A DNA stretch of 64,000 nucleotides from CAUPWF01 sp036656795 (GCA_036656795.1 JAVXHR010000002.1:62001-126000); one strand, 5' to 3'; counted from the first letter of the stretch, positions 35,898-45,353 are shown. The notes: generated from the sequence alone by a model not told the origin. Numbers and translations are program-made.

Positions 35898-36820
35898 GGA
35901 ACGCCCCTTTCATCATAGATTCCTTGAATATGTCCAATATGCCCTTGATTGTCTAGTACAATATAACGTTCAAATCTTTGTTCCTTTATCATTCGATCAA
36001 AGAACGGCTTTCGTCTAATATCTACCATTGACATTCCGTGTGCACTTGCCAGCATCTTGCACCCACAGTGAATGGCATATTCGATAGCATGTACATCTTC
36101 AAATGCACCGATTTCATCTACCGCAATTACCTGTGGTGCCATAGAACGAATCAGCATAATCATTCCCTCTGCTTTTGGACAGCAATCTAAGACATCTGTA
36201 CGCATTCCAAGCTCATTTTGAGATACCCCCATATAACAACCACCAATCTCGGAGCGTTCATCTACTACACCCACTGTACACCCCTTAACCCACTTGTTTC
36301 CATCTGAAATCTGTCGAACCATATCCCGTAATAATGTGGTCTTTCCACATCGTGGTGGCGAGATAATCAAGGTATGATAAATCTGCTTATTATACGTGAT
36401 CAGTGGAAAAACAGAATCGGCACACCCCAACACTTCATGGGCCACCCTTATATTTATAGATGAAATATATTGTAAATTCTTTATTTTATCGCCCTCCATA
36501 ATAATCTTTCCAGCAATTCCTATTCGGTGTCCTCCTTCAATCGTAAGGTATCCACGTTTCATCTCATGTTCGTAAGCATATAATGAATAATGACTGATAT
36601 ATTCCATTGTCTCTCGTATCTCTTCTCCTTTAATAATATAAGGTTTTTGCTTTATACCGAAATTTATATGTTCTTCTCCATGCTGTATTAATACCAATGG
36701 TTTTCCACTTCGTAACCTTAACTCTTCAACTTCTTCAAATTCAATGTTGCTTTGTTCTAGCACCCGTTGAATAGAGCTTGCCAGCACCTGTAATATTTGA
36801 TTTTTTTTAATTTTCTCCAT
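35888..36820 (-). CDS. spoIIIAA: Stage III sporulation protein AA (ATPase)
   Basis: 310 residues. A RecA-like secretion ATPase with Walker A PPRCGKTTLL and Walker B region VIAVDEIGAFEDV; it energises the SpoIIIA channel. The ATG at 36818-36820 has GAGGTG six bases upstream and is preferred to an upstream in-frame GTG. A CATATATT element at 36840-36847 resembles a sigma-E -10 box, expected for this mother-cell operon, but no convincing -35 was found. It opens the AA-AH operon. Confidence 0.95.
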   Translation of the reverse strand: MEKIKKNQILQVLASSIQRVLEQSNIEFEEVEELRLRSGKPLVLIQHGEEHINFGIKQKPYIIKGEEIRETMEYISHYSLYAYEHEMKRGYLTIEGGHRIGIAGKIIMEGDKIKNLQYISSINIRVAHEVLGCADSVFPLITYNKQIYHTLIISPPRCGKTTLLRDMVRQISDGNKWVKGCTVGVVDERSEIGGCYMGVSQNELGMRTDVLDCCPKAEGMIMLIRSMAPQVIAVDEIGAFEDVHAIEYAIHCGCKMLASAHGMSMVDIRRKPFFDRMIKEQRFERYIVLDNQGHIGHIQGIYDERGVPCM

Positions 36821-36910
36821 GTTGTCCACCTCTTTAGATAATATATGAATAAATTAATGATTTAGTACAAGAAATTAAGAGATAACATTTGATACTATGC
36901 AAATAATCTA

Positions 36911-36952
36911 CGACAAAACAAAATACCCGATCGACTTATCGTCAATCGGGCA
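36911..36952 (-). terminator. Terminator after the repeat lipoprotein gene
   Basis: The minus strand forms CCCGAT-GAC / GTC-ATCGGG stems (36926-36950, one mismatch) followed by TATTTTGTTTTG, upstream of the spoIIIA operon. Confidence 0.8.
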
Positions 36953-36975
36953 TTTTTCAATTCAGTATATACGTC

Positions 36976-38352
36976 CTATTTCACATCATCTATCTGGGTG
37001 GCTGGGAATATATTAGACGTAGAAACAGTTGCATTCATATCCATGGTAACTGTAACCTTATTACCAACTAAAATCCCATTTGCACAATTCACAGTAACAC
37101 CATCAAGTGAAAATGCAATACTAGCTCCATCATCTGTTTTTATAGATACTGTATTCATTGTCGCATTCTCAATTGTTCCAGTAATCGTTGGTGTACTATT
37201 TGCATTAGAATCTTCAACAGCAACTACAATTGCTCCTGAAGTATCTGTTCCATTAATTGTTCCCGTGTATGTAATATTCACTTCGTTTCCTCGTTGGATT
37301 CCATTTTTATAATTATGCTGTGCAGAACCCACATCAAAACTTACTGCATTACTGTCAATAAGTACCGTCATCGTACTCATTGCAACATTCTCCACAATTC
37401 CGGACACTTTATTCTTTGTAACTTCCGGTTGTGTTGGTGGATCTTGATTGGTTGGTGTTCCACCGGCCGGTTGACTCTTTCCCGGTTCTCCCGTCTGTGG
37501 TGTCCCCGGAGTTTTACCCTTTGTAGTTGCCGGTGCTACTGGTGTCGTTGGTGCCGTTGTTGTCAGATAATCACCATATACATATGCATCCGAGCCTTTA
37601 TAATTCACACGAGACCATCCATTCTCACAGACACCATTTCTTTGAATTGAACTTCCCTGAGCAAGAGACCCTACGATCTTAGAATGCGTTGTATACGATT
37701 CCCGAATATGCACTCCTGCTGTTGCATATACCGTTTCATCGACATCCTTAATCTTCATCTTCTTTTGTTCTTTTTGAATTACATTTGCATCATCATCTGT
37801 AATTTTTATCACTTTAATTCCAGTTGCATCTGTACCTTGCAATTCCCCTACGTAAGTAATAGTAACCCAATTACCTTCCAAAACACCATTCTTATACACT
37901 TGTTCTGCGCCAATAGTTGTAAATGTATATTCTTTCCCATCATTTGTTTTAATCTGAATAGTCCCTGTAGTTACTGCTACTACCGTTCCAACAATGGTAG
38001 CTTCTTTTGTACTTGTAGGCTTTCCATCATCAATGACTTTTTCAACTTTTACATTGCTTGTATCCGTTCCATTAATCTCACCGTCATATACAACAACAAT
38101 TTCATCTCCTGCCAACATATTCTTGCATTCTATCTTTGCTTCTTTAACTTCAAAAGAAAATTCCTGATGATCTGTTTCATCTGATTTCATCTTAATTATT
38201 CCACCCGAAAAAGATTCTAGGATACCTGACATAGTACCTGTATCATTCTTCTTTGTGGTTGTCTTCTTTTGTTCCGATTTTGTGCATGCCGTTAACGATA
38301 CTAACAATAATGTAACTAAAAGCAATGCAACCGTTTTTCTCATCTTTCTCAT
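36976..38352 (-). CDS. Lipoprotein with four internal repeats around an SH3-like domain
   Basis: 458 residues. Lipobox LTAC with Cys23 predicts a lipid anchor. Four related modules of about 68 residues lie at 40-108, 118-187, 315-382 and 388-457, each following a pattern of hydrophobic strands, a GD/KNG turn and V/I-T-Y-x-G-x-x-x-GTD. Between the second and third are a bacterial SH3-like domain (about 203-264, HIRESYTTHSKIVGSL ... GWSRVNYKG ... YVYGDYL) and a Pro/Thr/Gly linker (265-312). SH3 domains in such proteins often bind the cell wall. I do not recognise the repeat family. AAGGAG precedes the ATG; the gene is last in a transcript with the next lipoprotein. Confidence 0.85.
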   Translation of the reverse strand: MRKMRKTVALLLVTLLLVSLTACTKSEQKKTTTKKNDTGTMSGILESFSGGIIKMKSDETDHQEFSFEVKEAKIECKNMLAGDEIVVVYDGEINGTDTSNVKVEKVIDDGKPTSTKEATIVGTVVAVTTGTIQIKTNDGKEYTFTTIGAEQVYKNGVLEGNWVTITYVGELQGTDATGIKVIKITDDDANVIQKEQKKMKIKDVDETVYATAGVHIRESYTTHSKIVGSLAQGSSIQRNGVCENGWSRVNYKGSDAYVYGDYLTTTAPTTPVAPATTKGKTPGTPQTGEPGKSQPAGGTPTNQDPPTQPEVTKNKVSGIVENVAMSTMTVLIDSNAVSFDVGSAQHNYKNGIQRGNEVNITYTGTINGTDTSGAIVVAVEDSNANSTPTITGTIENATMNTVSIKTDDGASIAFSLDGVTVNCANGILVGNKVTVTMDMNATVSTSNIFPATQIDDVK

Positions 38353-38370
38353 AATGTTTCTCCTTATCTG

Positions 38371-38970
38371 TTATTCGAGATTTAAAACCGCAAAAGAATC
38401 TATTACTGTCGCTACTTCTTCCTCTTTTCCTTCACTTTGAATCATTGCATTTGCCGCATAATATTTTCCTACTTCTTGATCTTGAATTCCTGATAATGCG
38501 GTAAAAGTATATGGATTCTTCTCTCCCTTTTCATATTTACAATAGATTTGAAACGTTTCAACACCAGTCTCTGAATCCTTTAATATATTATATTTGGTAA
38601 TTTCTTTTGCCGGAGCATCTTTTAGTTTTGTTGCATTATATTCTTCCGCTGTTGCAGGGAATACTTCTAAGCTTCCTTTGACATCTTCTCCACTTAAAGA
38701 GACAATTTCTATTATGTCTTTTTTATCTGATGTGAAACTAACTAAATCCGAAGTACTTTCTTTATCTAAAGTCCAACCTTCTGGAAGGCAAATTGAATAA
38801 CTTCCATCTGCGGCTTTAAATGTTCCATCTTCCGATAACGTTCCAACTTCAGATTTTTCAGTGCTTTCTTTCTTCTTTTCTTTTGTTTTGTCTACCGGTT
38901 TTGTGGCACATGCAGTAAGTCCCATTATCAACCCTGTAATTAATACCAAACTTAGTACTTTCTTTTTCAT
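38371..38970 (-). CDS. Small lipoprotein, PsbP-like fold suspected
   Basis: 199 residues. Lipobox LTAC (Cys21), a charged linker, then a globular domain starting DGSYSICLPEGWTLDKES, the pattern of PsbP/LpqN-like secreted domains. It starts with a GGGAG ribosome site and is followed 18 bases later by the four-repeat lipoprotein. Its role is unknown; neighbours suggest a surface function. Confidence 0.6.
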   Translation of the reverse strand: MKKKVLSLVLITGLIMGLTACATKPVDKTKEKKKESTEKSEVGTLSEDGTFKAADGSYSICLPEGWTLDKESTSDLVSFTSDKKDIIEIVSLSGEDVKGSLEVFPATAEEYNATKLKDAPAKEITKYNILKDSETGVETFQIYCKYEKGEKNPYTFTALSGIQDQEVGKYYAANAMIQSEGKEEEVATVIDSFAVLNLE

Positions 38971-39076
38971 TGTTTTTCTCCCTATTTTAATATTTAATAT
39001 AGTTGCTTCTACAATCTATATATATTCTACCAAAACTTAGTTGTCATGAACATGCTTGGTACAAATGGCGTATTTA

Positions 39077-39106
39077 TAGGTCATGTATGGATACATACAT
39101 GACCTA
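39077..39106. terminator. Perfect 13-base hairpin after the GHKL kinase gene
   Basis: TAGGTCATGTATG and CATACATGACCTA flank a GATA loop. There is no T-run on either side, so it may be a weak terminator or a 3'-end stabilising structure. Confidence 0.45.
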
Positions 39107-39126
39107 CCCCTGTATACACAACGTCT

Positions 39127-40455
39127 TTAGCGCAATGCAATATACGTTTTAAATATTTTATTATCCATCTTCATTTCAATGATACCATTATATTTTTCCA
39201 CAATATCTCGTACCGAAGAGATTCCGATACCACCATTTTTCTTTCGCGATACCATTGTATTATTCTTTTGATTTAAGATACCATCGTAGCTATTTTCACA
39301 GATAATTGCAATTAAATCATTCTCATTGTTTCGTACTTTCAATGTAATATATTTTGTTCCTATATCCATTCTTTCACATGCTTCTATTGCATTTTCAAGT
39401 AAATTTCCAAACAAAATGGTAAGATCTGGAACAGACACCTGACATTGATTAAACATAACAGTACTAATCGATAACTCAATCCCACTCTCTGAAGCCTTTC
39501 TTTTATAATATTGAAACAGCATATCAAGTGCTGTTATATCACAAATCTTAGGTGTGTCTGTTAAAACATACTTTTTTTTGTACTCCGCTAAGTATTCGCT
39601 AAGTCCCTCAAGATCTTTATGCTCTACATATCCTAACACTGTTACAATATGGTGTCTCCAATCATGTCGCATACGTTCTTCGGAATAAATCTTTGCCTGT
39701 AATGTTTCATACTGTTCTTCCCATAAAAGTAATTTTGCATTAGCCTCATATAGTTTTGCATGTTCAATTGCAATATCATGACTATGGATAATCGCTTTTA
39801 TAGCTGCAACATAAGAGAGATATGCACATATATTAATCACAACCAAAGGAAGTAACATTTCTTTTTGTGTAGAAACTACGGTGTCACAATTCATGTCAAT
39901 TAACATATAGATTGCAAAAAAGAATCCTGCTGGAAGACAACAAAACAATTGCATCTGCCAAGTCACAACGTCTACATCAATTATTTTCTTATATAATTTT
40001 ATAAGAAGATAATAGATTGCAGGAAATAAGATTATACAATATACGGATGATAGTAGGATGAAATCTCCATTCTCGTAAGACATATGCCTTGGGAGTATCT
40101 CAAAATCAAGAGTTGCCTTTGCTAATACAATTGTCGTAAATTGAAGATTTAAAAAAATAAATATCAAAAATAATAGTAACATTATATTCTTACGAATTAA
40201 AATAGTTGCAACGATAATGGATACCAACATAATTAGAAAAATTCCATATGTAGAGAAGCAACGATACCTTGATATCTCTGTGAGCGTTAATGCTAAAATC
40301 ACAGAAACTACAATAGTATAAATTCCCGCAATTACCCAGAATATTTTTTTGGAAACCTGAAGTTTATATTCAAACACTTTAAAAATCAAGAAACTAACAA
40401 TACACATAAAAAAAATAAATTGTCCGATATGCCACCATATGTTTGGATTATACAT
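39127..40455 (-). CDS. GHKL-type sensor histidine kinase (AgrC/ComD-like)
   Basis: 442 residues. About six N-terminal hydrophobic segments form a membrane sensor; the phosphoacceptor region is RHDWRHHI, followed by the ATPase motifs NLLENAIEAC and GGIGISSVRDIV. This is the class that reads peptide signals in AgrC/ComD systems and pairs with LytTR regulators. The ATG at 40453-40455 has GGAG upstream and starts one base after the regulator's stop. No agrB or agrD-like gene was found beside it, so the signal is unknown. Confidence 0.9.
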   Translation of the reverse strand: MYNPNIWWHIGQFIFFMCIVSFLIFKVFEYKLQVSKKIFWVIAGIYTIVVSVILALTLTEISRYRCFSTYGIFLIMLVSIIVATILIRKNIMLLLFLIFIFLNLQFTTIVLAKATLDFEILPRHMSYENGDFILLSSVYCIILFPAIYYLLIKLYKKIIDVDVVTWQMQLFCCLPAGFFFAIYMLIDMNCDTVVSTQKEMLLPLVVINICAYLSYVAAIKAIIHSHDIAIEHAKLYEANAKLLLWEEQYETLQAKIYSEERMRHDWRHHIVTVLGYVEHKDLEGLSEYLAEYKKKYVLTDTPKICDITALDMLFQYYKRKASESGIELSISTVMFNQCQVSVPDLTILFGNLLENAIEACERMDIGTKYITLKVRNNENDLIAIICENSYDGILNQKNNTMVSRKKNGGIGISSVRDIVEKYNGIIEMKMDNKIFKTYIALR

Positions 40456-40456
40456 C

Positions 40457-41176
40457 TTATTTTTTCTCCATTTCATCAAATATAAAGTGCAGATATTGCT
40501 CATTTACCTGTGCAATGTTTCTTCGACTTATGGGAAGTTGCTCCCCATCGCCCATCAAAATTGTATTATGATGGAGTTTGTAGATATTATTCATATTCAC
40601 AATAACTCCCCTATCGCATCTGACAAAACATGAATATGGTGATAACAGTGTTTCCATTTCTGTAAACGTCATACGTGTTGTATGCATTTCTTTCTTTGTA
40701 TGAATATATACATAATTTGCATGATTCTCCACATAAAAAATATCACTTATCTTAAGTTTAAACCATTGTCTTCCGTCTTTAATGTGTATACATGGAATTT
40801 TTTCATTCAGAAGCTCGGAAATATCTTCCATAACACTTTCAATATTTTCATAAGTATATGGTTTTACAATATAGTCATAAGCTTTCACCATGTATCCTTC
40901 TAATGCAAAGCTACTTGTAGTAGTGCAAAACACAATCACACTATTATAATCTCTTTTTCGCAAGTTTTTTGCAATCTCCATCCCATTTTCTTTTCCCATA
41001 TAAATATCTAAAAATACTACATCCAATTCTGTCAACTCTTCATCTTCCAAAAAATTTTCTCCTACCGAATAGGTTACAACATTTATAGGGAATTCTTTTT
41101 TACACAAATATTTTTTAATGTAAGATTCTAAACAACTTCTATCTCTTTTATCGTCCTCCACTATAGCTATTCTCAT
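40457..41176 (-). CDS. LytTR-family response regulator
   Basis: 239 residues. Receiver domain with EDD (7-9), phosphoacceptor Asp57 in FLDIYMG and the conserved Lys in VKPY; the C-terminal LytTR DNA-binding domain begins at about 130 (IHIKDGRQWFKL ... CDRGVIVNMNNI). It is translationally coupled to the kinase that follows. LytTR regulators bind pairs of short direct repeats upstream of their targets. Confidence 0.94.
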   Translation of the reverse strand: MRIAIVEDDKRDRSCLESYIKKYLCKKEFPINVVTYSVGENFLEDEELTELDVVFLDIYMGKENGMEIAKNLRKRDYNSVIVFCTTTSSFALEGYMVKAYDYIVKPYTYENIESVMEDISELLNEKIPCIHIKDGRQWFKLKISDIFYVENHANYVYIHTKKEMHTTRMTFTEMETLLSPYSCFVRCDRGVIVNMNNIYKLHHNTILMGDGEQLPISRRNIAQVNEQYLHFIFDEMEKK

Positions 41177-41213
41177 TGGTAACGGTTCCTTTCATTTTAA
41201 ATATATTGATATT

Positions 41214-41242
41214 ATCATACTGTATGATTTCAAAAAATGCAA
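41214..41242 (-). promoter_or_regulatory. Promoter of the LytTR/GHKL two-component operon
   Basis: TTGCAT (41237-41242), 17 bases, TATGAT (41214-41219). A second TTGCATTT copy lies 15 bases upstream, a possible regulator repeat. Confidence 0.6.
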
Positions 41243-41315
41243 TATTAAGAAATGCAAGAAACAGAAAATCATCTGTTAGTACATTATGACGATAACATCT
41301 AAAGATTTATAAGGC

Positions 41316-41365
41316 ACAAAAAGGACTGTCCTACTTGACTCACGTCACATAAGATAGTCCTTTTC
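41316..41365 (-). terminator. Terminator after the sugar-phosphate mutase gene
   Basis: AAAAGGACT.TC and GA.AGTCCTTTT arms around a loop of about 22 bases, followed by a T-run on the minus strand; it ends the phosphorylase operon. Confidence 0.75.
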
Positions 41366-41368
41366 AGA

Positions 41369-42796
41369 TTATAAGTCTAAGAAATTTTCATAGGTTTCGC
41401 AAAGTTTCTTTGCATCTTCTTCGTGTTCCATCTCACAGAATATACGCAATAATGGTTCGGTACCGGAGAATCTTGCAATAATCCACCCACCATTCTTCAG
41501 GTACACTTTGCAACCATCTAGATAGGATACCTCTGCAATCTCATATTCCATCTCCGGTAATAATTTATCAACCATCAAAGTCTGATATATCTGTTCTTTT
41601 CGCTCTTGACTAAATTTGTAATCCCGTTCTTCCATGAAGATTTCGCCAAATTCATTCCGAATATCTTTCATTAATTCCGAGAGTTTTTTTCCTGTTACTG
41701 CAATCATTTCCACCAATAATGCTGCCGCATAGATTCCATCTTTTCCATTAATATGGCCTCGCACTGTCAAGCCTCCAGAGGATTCTCCTCCAATAATTGC
41801 ATGCATTTCCTGCATCTTAGCAGAGATATACTTGAATCCAACCGGTACTTCATAACATTTCTCTCCATACGCTTTTGCCACTCGGTCTAACGTATGTGTA
41901 GTCGCAATGTTGCGGACAGCAGCACCTTTCCAACCTTTATACTTTAATAGATAATAATAAAGTAAAACCAAGATATCGTTAGGATGTAAAAAATTACCCA
42001 AATCATCCACAACTCCAATTCTGTCTGCATCTCCATCTGTTGCAACTCCAATATCGCAATGTTTGTCTATCACATAATTTTGCAGACTTCGAAGTGTCAC
42101 TGCCGATGGCGCCGGAAGTTTTCCACCAAATAATGTATCATGACGTTCATGTATCACGTCCATATCACATCTTGCAATAGAAAGTATTGTCTTCAACGCT
42201 GTTTGACTCACTCCGTACATAGGATCCAATACCACATGCAATTGCTTCTCTCTGATAATTTCCATATCAATTCCAGCAATAATATTATCCAGATATTCAT
42301 TCATCGGATTAAATTCTACAACAAGACCTTTTTCCACTGCCAATTGATAATCCATAGTTTCTACAATTGTACCACTTCCACACATCTCTTCTACTTCTGC
42401 AATATAACGTTCAATATCAGCCGTCTGTATCTCGTCAGCATCTCTTCCTCCGGAAGTAAATATCTTAACCCCATTATAGATAGCCGGATTATGACTTGCT
42501 GTTACCATCATTCCATAAGGTAATTCATGCTTCATTACATAAAACATTACCAAAGGTGTTGGTGACGAGCGATCAATAAAATATACTTTGATTCCCTCTT
42601 TTGCAAATACTTCACAGATCCAAAACACTGCTTCTTTTGCAAGAAATCTTCGGTCATACCCTATAACCATTCCCTTTTCTTCTACCCCTTCATTCTGCAT
42701 TTTAAGAACAAGTGCTTTTGCAAGCTTTTGAATATTTACTTTTGTAAATTCATCACCTATAATTGCCCTCCATCCTCCGGTACCAAATTTAATCAT
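41369..42796 (-). CDS. Alpha-D-phosphohexomutase (probable GlcNAc-1-P or glucose-1-P mutase)
   Basis: 475 residues. Phosphoserine loop TASHNP, the metal loop DGDADR, the sugar loop GGESSGG and the phosphate loop RFSGTEPLLRIF show a complete phosphoglucomutase/phosphomannomutase enzyme. It overlaps the phosphorylase gene by eight bases and so acts on its sugar-1-phosphate product, making the 6-phosphate for glycolysis or the amino-sugar route. Vibrio chitobiose operons pair a similar mutase with chitobiose phosphorylase, which favours GlcNAc-1-P, but glucose-1-P is possible. AAGGAGG precedes the ATG. Confidence 0.9.
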   Translation of the reverse strand: MIKFGTGGWRAIIGDEFTKVNIQKLAKALVLKMQNEGVEEKGMVIGYDRRFLAKEAVFWICEVFAKEGIKVYFIDRSSPTPLVMFYVMKHELPYGMMVTASHNPAIYNGVKIFTSGGRDADEIQTADIERYIAEVEEMCGSGTIVETMDYQLAVEKGLVVEFNPMNEYLDNIIAGIDMEIIREKQLHVVLDPMYGVSQTALKTILSIARCDMDVIHERHDTLFGGKLPAPSAVTLRSLQNYVIDKHCDIGVATDGDADRIGVVDDLGNFLHPNDILVLLYYYLLKYKGWKGAAVRNIATTHTLDRVAKAYGEKCYEVPVGFKYISAKMQEMHAIIGGESSGGLTVRGHINGKDGIYAAALLVEMIAVTGKKLSELMKDIRNEFGEIFMEERDYKFSQERKEQIYQTLMVDKLLPEMEYEIAEVSYLDGCKVYLKNGGWIIARFSGTEPLLRIFCEMEHEEDAKKLCETYENFLDL

Positions 42797-45200
42797 TTTG
42801 AGTTCCTCCTTTACCCATCCACACTTCTATGGTATGTGTACTTCCTATTTGCTGTGGCTTAATTTGTTGTACTTTGACTCCATCGAGGTAATAAGTCTTT
42901 ACACCCTTTGATAAATGTTGTGGATTCTTTACTAAGATTTCATACGTCGCACCTCGCCAGATTCGAGTTGCCGAAAAGCTATCCCAGTCCGTTGGAATGC
43001 ATGGATCTATTACTAATTCTTCCATCTCAGGTCGGATACCCAGTATATACCTTGTAGCGGAAAAATATGCCCAACCACCAGTTCCGGTCATAAAAGGGTG
43101 TCTAGCACGCCCGTATCCGGTATGGTCTTTTCCTATAATAAATTGACAATAGGAATAAGGCTCTGCTTCTCGTGTCTCTATCATATCATTTTGATTATAA
43201 GGACACAATGCATTATAGTATTTCATCGCTTGATTTCCTCTTCCTAATTTACATTCTGCTGCCCATGCCCATGGATTCGGATGACTAAATACAGATCCAT
43301 TTTCCTTAAGTCCCGGATATACTCTTGTTACAAATCCAATATCATCATCCGGTTTCGTATATGCCGGTGCATTTAACATAATACCATAAGGCGTATACAG
43401 ATATTTATCTACTGCATTCATAGCTTTTATTCCATGTTCTTCATCTGCGGCACCTGATAATACTGCCCAGGTATTGGATTCCAAATGAATCTTTCCCTCG
43501 GTATCCTTTGAAGTTCCTATTTTTCTTCCATTTTTTGTTATTCCTCTAATGTACCATTCTTCATCCCACAACACGTCCCGGCACACGAATTGAATGGCTT
43601 GCAACACATCTGTATACTTTTTAATATCTTCTGGATTCTTTTTATAATGTGCAATTTCTAAGAAGTTTTCAATGGCCCAATAATGTAAAAATGAAACCAT
43701 TGCACTTTCACCACCACCTAAGTTTAGGCAATCATTCCAATCTGCGCGCAACCCTTTGCAGACACCGTGTTCACCTATTTGTTCTGTTGAGAAATCCAGA
43801 ATCTTTGTCATATGTTCGTAAACTGTTCCTTCTCCACCATCTGCATAAGTATATATCTGATCCAAAAAATCAAATTCCCCTGTCTCTTTTACATATTCTA
43901 CAATCGCACTTACAAGCCATAAGGCATCATCTGAACAGGTGTCTTCTAATCCATGAATCACATCTTTGACATTAGGTACGGGAACGACTGTTGGAGATTT
44001 AAATGGTTTTACCTCATGTTCCGGATCAAACCATTCTGGTTGAAAGAGGTGTAATCCATACCCCTTAGATACTAATCCACGTAATAATTCTACAAGCCTT
44101 TGCTTACATTTTACCGGATTGGAATGTGGAATTGCCATAGCATCCTGGGCAGTATCCCGATATCCAAGTCCTGTGCGTCCCCCTACCTCAATAAAAGAAG
44201 CAAATCTAGAAAACATTACATTAATCTCCGCCTGATAAAGAGTCCATGTATTTAAAAGTGTATTCATTCCCTCATTTGGTGTTTGTACCTGAAACTTGCT
44301 AAATTTCTCTTCCCAATATTCTCGTAACTCCTGATAGACATTATCTACAGCCTTTGGGTGGTCATATTTTTCTCGTATTTTTTCCCCTGCTTCACGATCT
44401 CCTTCTCCCAACATAAAAATCAGACGAACCTCTTCTCCAGGTTGTAGGATAATTCTTTTTTGTAAAGCACCACAATGATTATTTCCTTTTTCAAAGCTCC
44501 CTTCACAGTGTCCTCTTTCCACTGCAATCGGATTATCTTCCGTATGATAAAGTCCGATGAATTTGTCGCGCAAGCAATCATAGCTATCGGGAATAAAATT
44601 AGATGTAAAATACTGATATCCGTATTCTTCATAGAATAAATCATGTTCAATCACTCCATCTAGGTAAGAAGATCCAGATGCATACATACTCATTTGAAAA
44701 TTCAGATTGTCCATATTAATGTGATGAAATGAAAATTCACAATAAGAAAACACATCTAGTGTTCGTACTTTATCATCCTCATTTTTTAGCTTTATATCCC
44801 AAAGTTCTACTGCATCATCTATAGGAACAACTAATGTTTGTTCTGCTTTTATCTTTTTATAGTTACATTCATAGGTCGTATATGACATTCCATGACGACA
44901 TTTATATTGTGCATCTTCAAAAGACTTTGCAACCGGTTGCCAAGAGATACTCCAATAATCTCCATCATTTGAATCTCTTAAGTATACATAATGACCGGGT
45001 CTATCCATAGGAATACTGTTTGCCCGAAAACGAGTCATTCTGTGATATTCCGGTGATTTATAAAATGCATACCCTCCTGCTGTATGGTTCACTACCACAC
45101 AAAGATCCTTTACTCCCAGATAATTTGTCCATGAAGTTGGTAAATCCAGACGGTCAATTACATATTCCCGCTTGGAATTGTCAAAATGTCCATAGTTCAT
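42789..45200 (-). CDS. GH94 disaccharide phosphorylase (N,N'-diacetylchitobiose phosphorylase-like)
   Basis: 803 residues, the usual length for cellobiose and chitobiose phosphorylases. The N-terminal beta-sandwich and the catalytic (alpha/alpha)6 barrel are evident: GGRTGLGYRDTAQD and GLRADWNDCLNLGGGES, with Asp490 the expected general acid. By memory the N-terminus (YGHFDNSKREYVI, RPGHYVYLRD, GDYWSISWQPVAKS) is closest to Vibrio N,N'-diacetylchitobiose phosphorylase; cellobionic-acid or cellobiose activity cannot be excluded. It would split the imported disaccharide with phosphate into alpha-sugar-1-phosphate and a free sugar, saving ATP. Cytoplasmic. It follows a regulated promoter and overlaps the mutase. 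Confidence 0.88.
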   Translation of the reverse strand: MNYGHFDNSKREYVIDRLDLPTSWTNYLGVKDLCVVVNHTAGGYAFYKSPEYHRMTRFRANSIPMDRPGHYVYLRDSNDGDYWSISWQPVAKSFEDAQYKCRHGMSYTTYECNYKKIKAEQTLVVPIDDAVELWDIKLKNEDDKVRTLDVFSYCEFSFHHINMDNLNFQMSMYASGSSYLDGVIEHDLFYEEYGYQYFTSNFIPDSYDCLRDKFIGLYHTEDNPIAVERGHCEGSFEKGNNHCGALQKRIILQPGEEVRLIFMLGEGDREAGEKIREKYDHPKAVDNVYQELREYWEEKFSKFQVQTPNEGMNTLLNTWTLYQAEINVMFSRFASFIEVGGRTGLGYRDTAQDAMAIPHSNPVKCKQRLVELLRGLVSKGYGLHLFQPEWFDPEHEVKPFKSPTVVPVPNVKDVIHGLEDTCSDDALWLVSAIVEYVKETGEFDFLDQIYTYADGGEGTVYEHMTKILDFSTEQIGEHGVCKGLRADWNDCLNLGGGESAMVSFLHYWAIENFLEIAHYKKNPEDIKKYTDVLQAIQFVCRDVLWDEEWYIRGITKNGRKIGTSKDTEGKIHLESNTWAVLSGAADEEHGIKAMNAVDKYLYTPYGIMLNAPAYTKPDDDIGFVTRVYPGLKENGSVFSHPNPWAWAAECKLGRGNQAMKYYNALCPYNQNDMIETREAEPYSYCQFIIGKDHTGYGRARHPFMTGTGGWAYFSATRYILGIRPEMEELVIDPCIPTDWDSFSATRIWRGATYEILVKNPQHLSKGVKTYYLDGVKVQQIKPQQIGSTHTIEVWMGKGGTQND

Positions 45201-45251
45201 ATCTGTTCCTCCATTTCTATTTGTATTGTTATCGCTTTTTGTATTACTTTT

Positions 45252-45314
45252 ATTATAATCGTTTTTTTTTCTTATCCTATTGTTGCTTCTGTCATAAATT
45301 GCACCAATTTGTGC
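45252..45314 (-). promoter_or_regulatory. Regulated promoter region of the phosphorylase gene
   Basis: A TATAAT -10 (45252-45257) has no good -35, suggesting activator control. A palindrome GCAC-CAATTT-GTGC (45301-45314) is centred about 60 bases upstream of the expected start, the usual place for an activator. The AraC-type regulator encoded next door is a plausible binder; this is inference. Confidence 0.4.
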
Positions 45315-45346
45315 GAATAAAAAGAACCAAAACTGGTTCTTTTTAT
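45315..45346 (-). terminator. Terminator after the AraC-type regulator gene
   Basis: Eleven-base arms AAAAAGAACCA/TGGTTCTTTTT around an AAAC loop. It ends the regulator transcript, so the phosphorylase starts its own. Confidence 0.8.
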
Positions 45347-45353
45347 GTGTCTC

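Noticed and set aside
36830..36910. Sigma-E promoter of spoIIIA
   Set aside because: A CATATATT -10-like element was seen, but no -35 with the right spacing could be matched, so it is not listed as a feature.
37684..38184. 166-residue plus-strand frame
   Set aside because: It lies opposite the lipoprotein repeats, is cysteine/phenylalanine-rich nonsense and has no start context.
41177..41368. AgrD-like peptide gene next to the LytTR system
   Set aside because: No small frame with a ribosome site and peptide-like features on either strand; the region is promoter and terminator.
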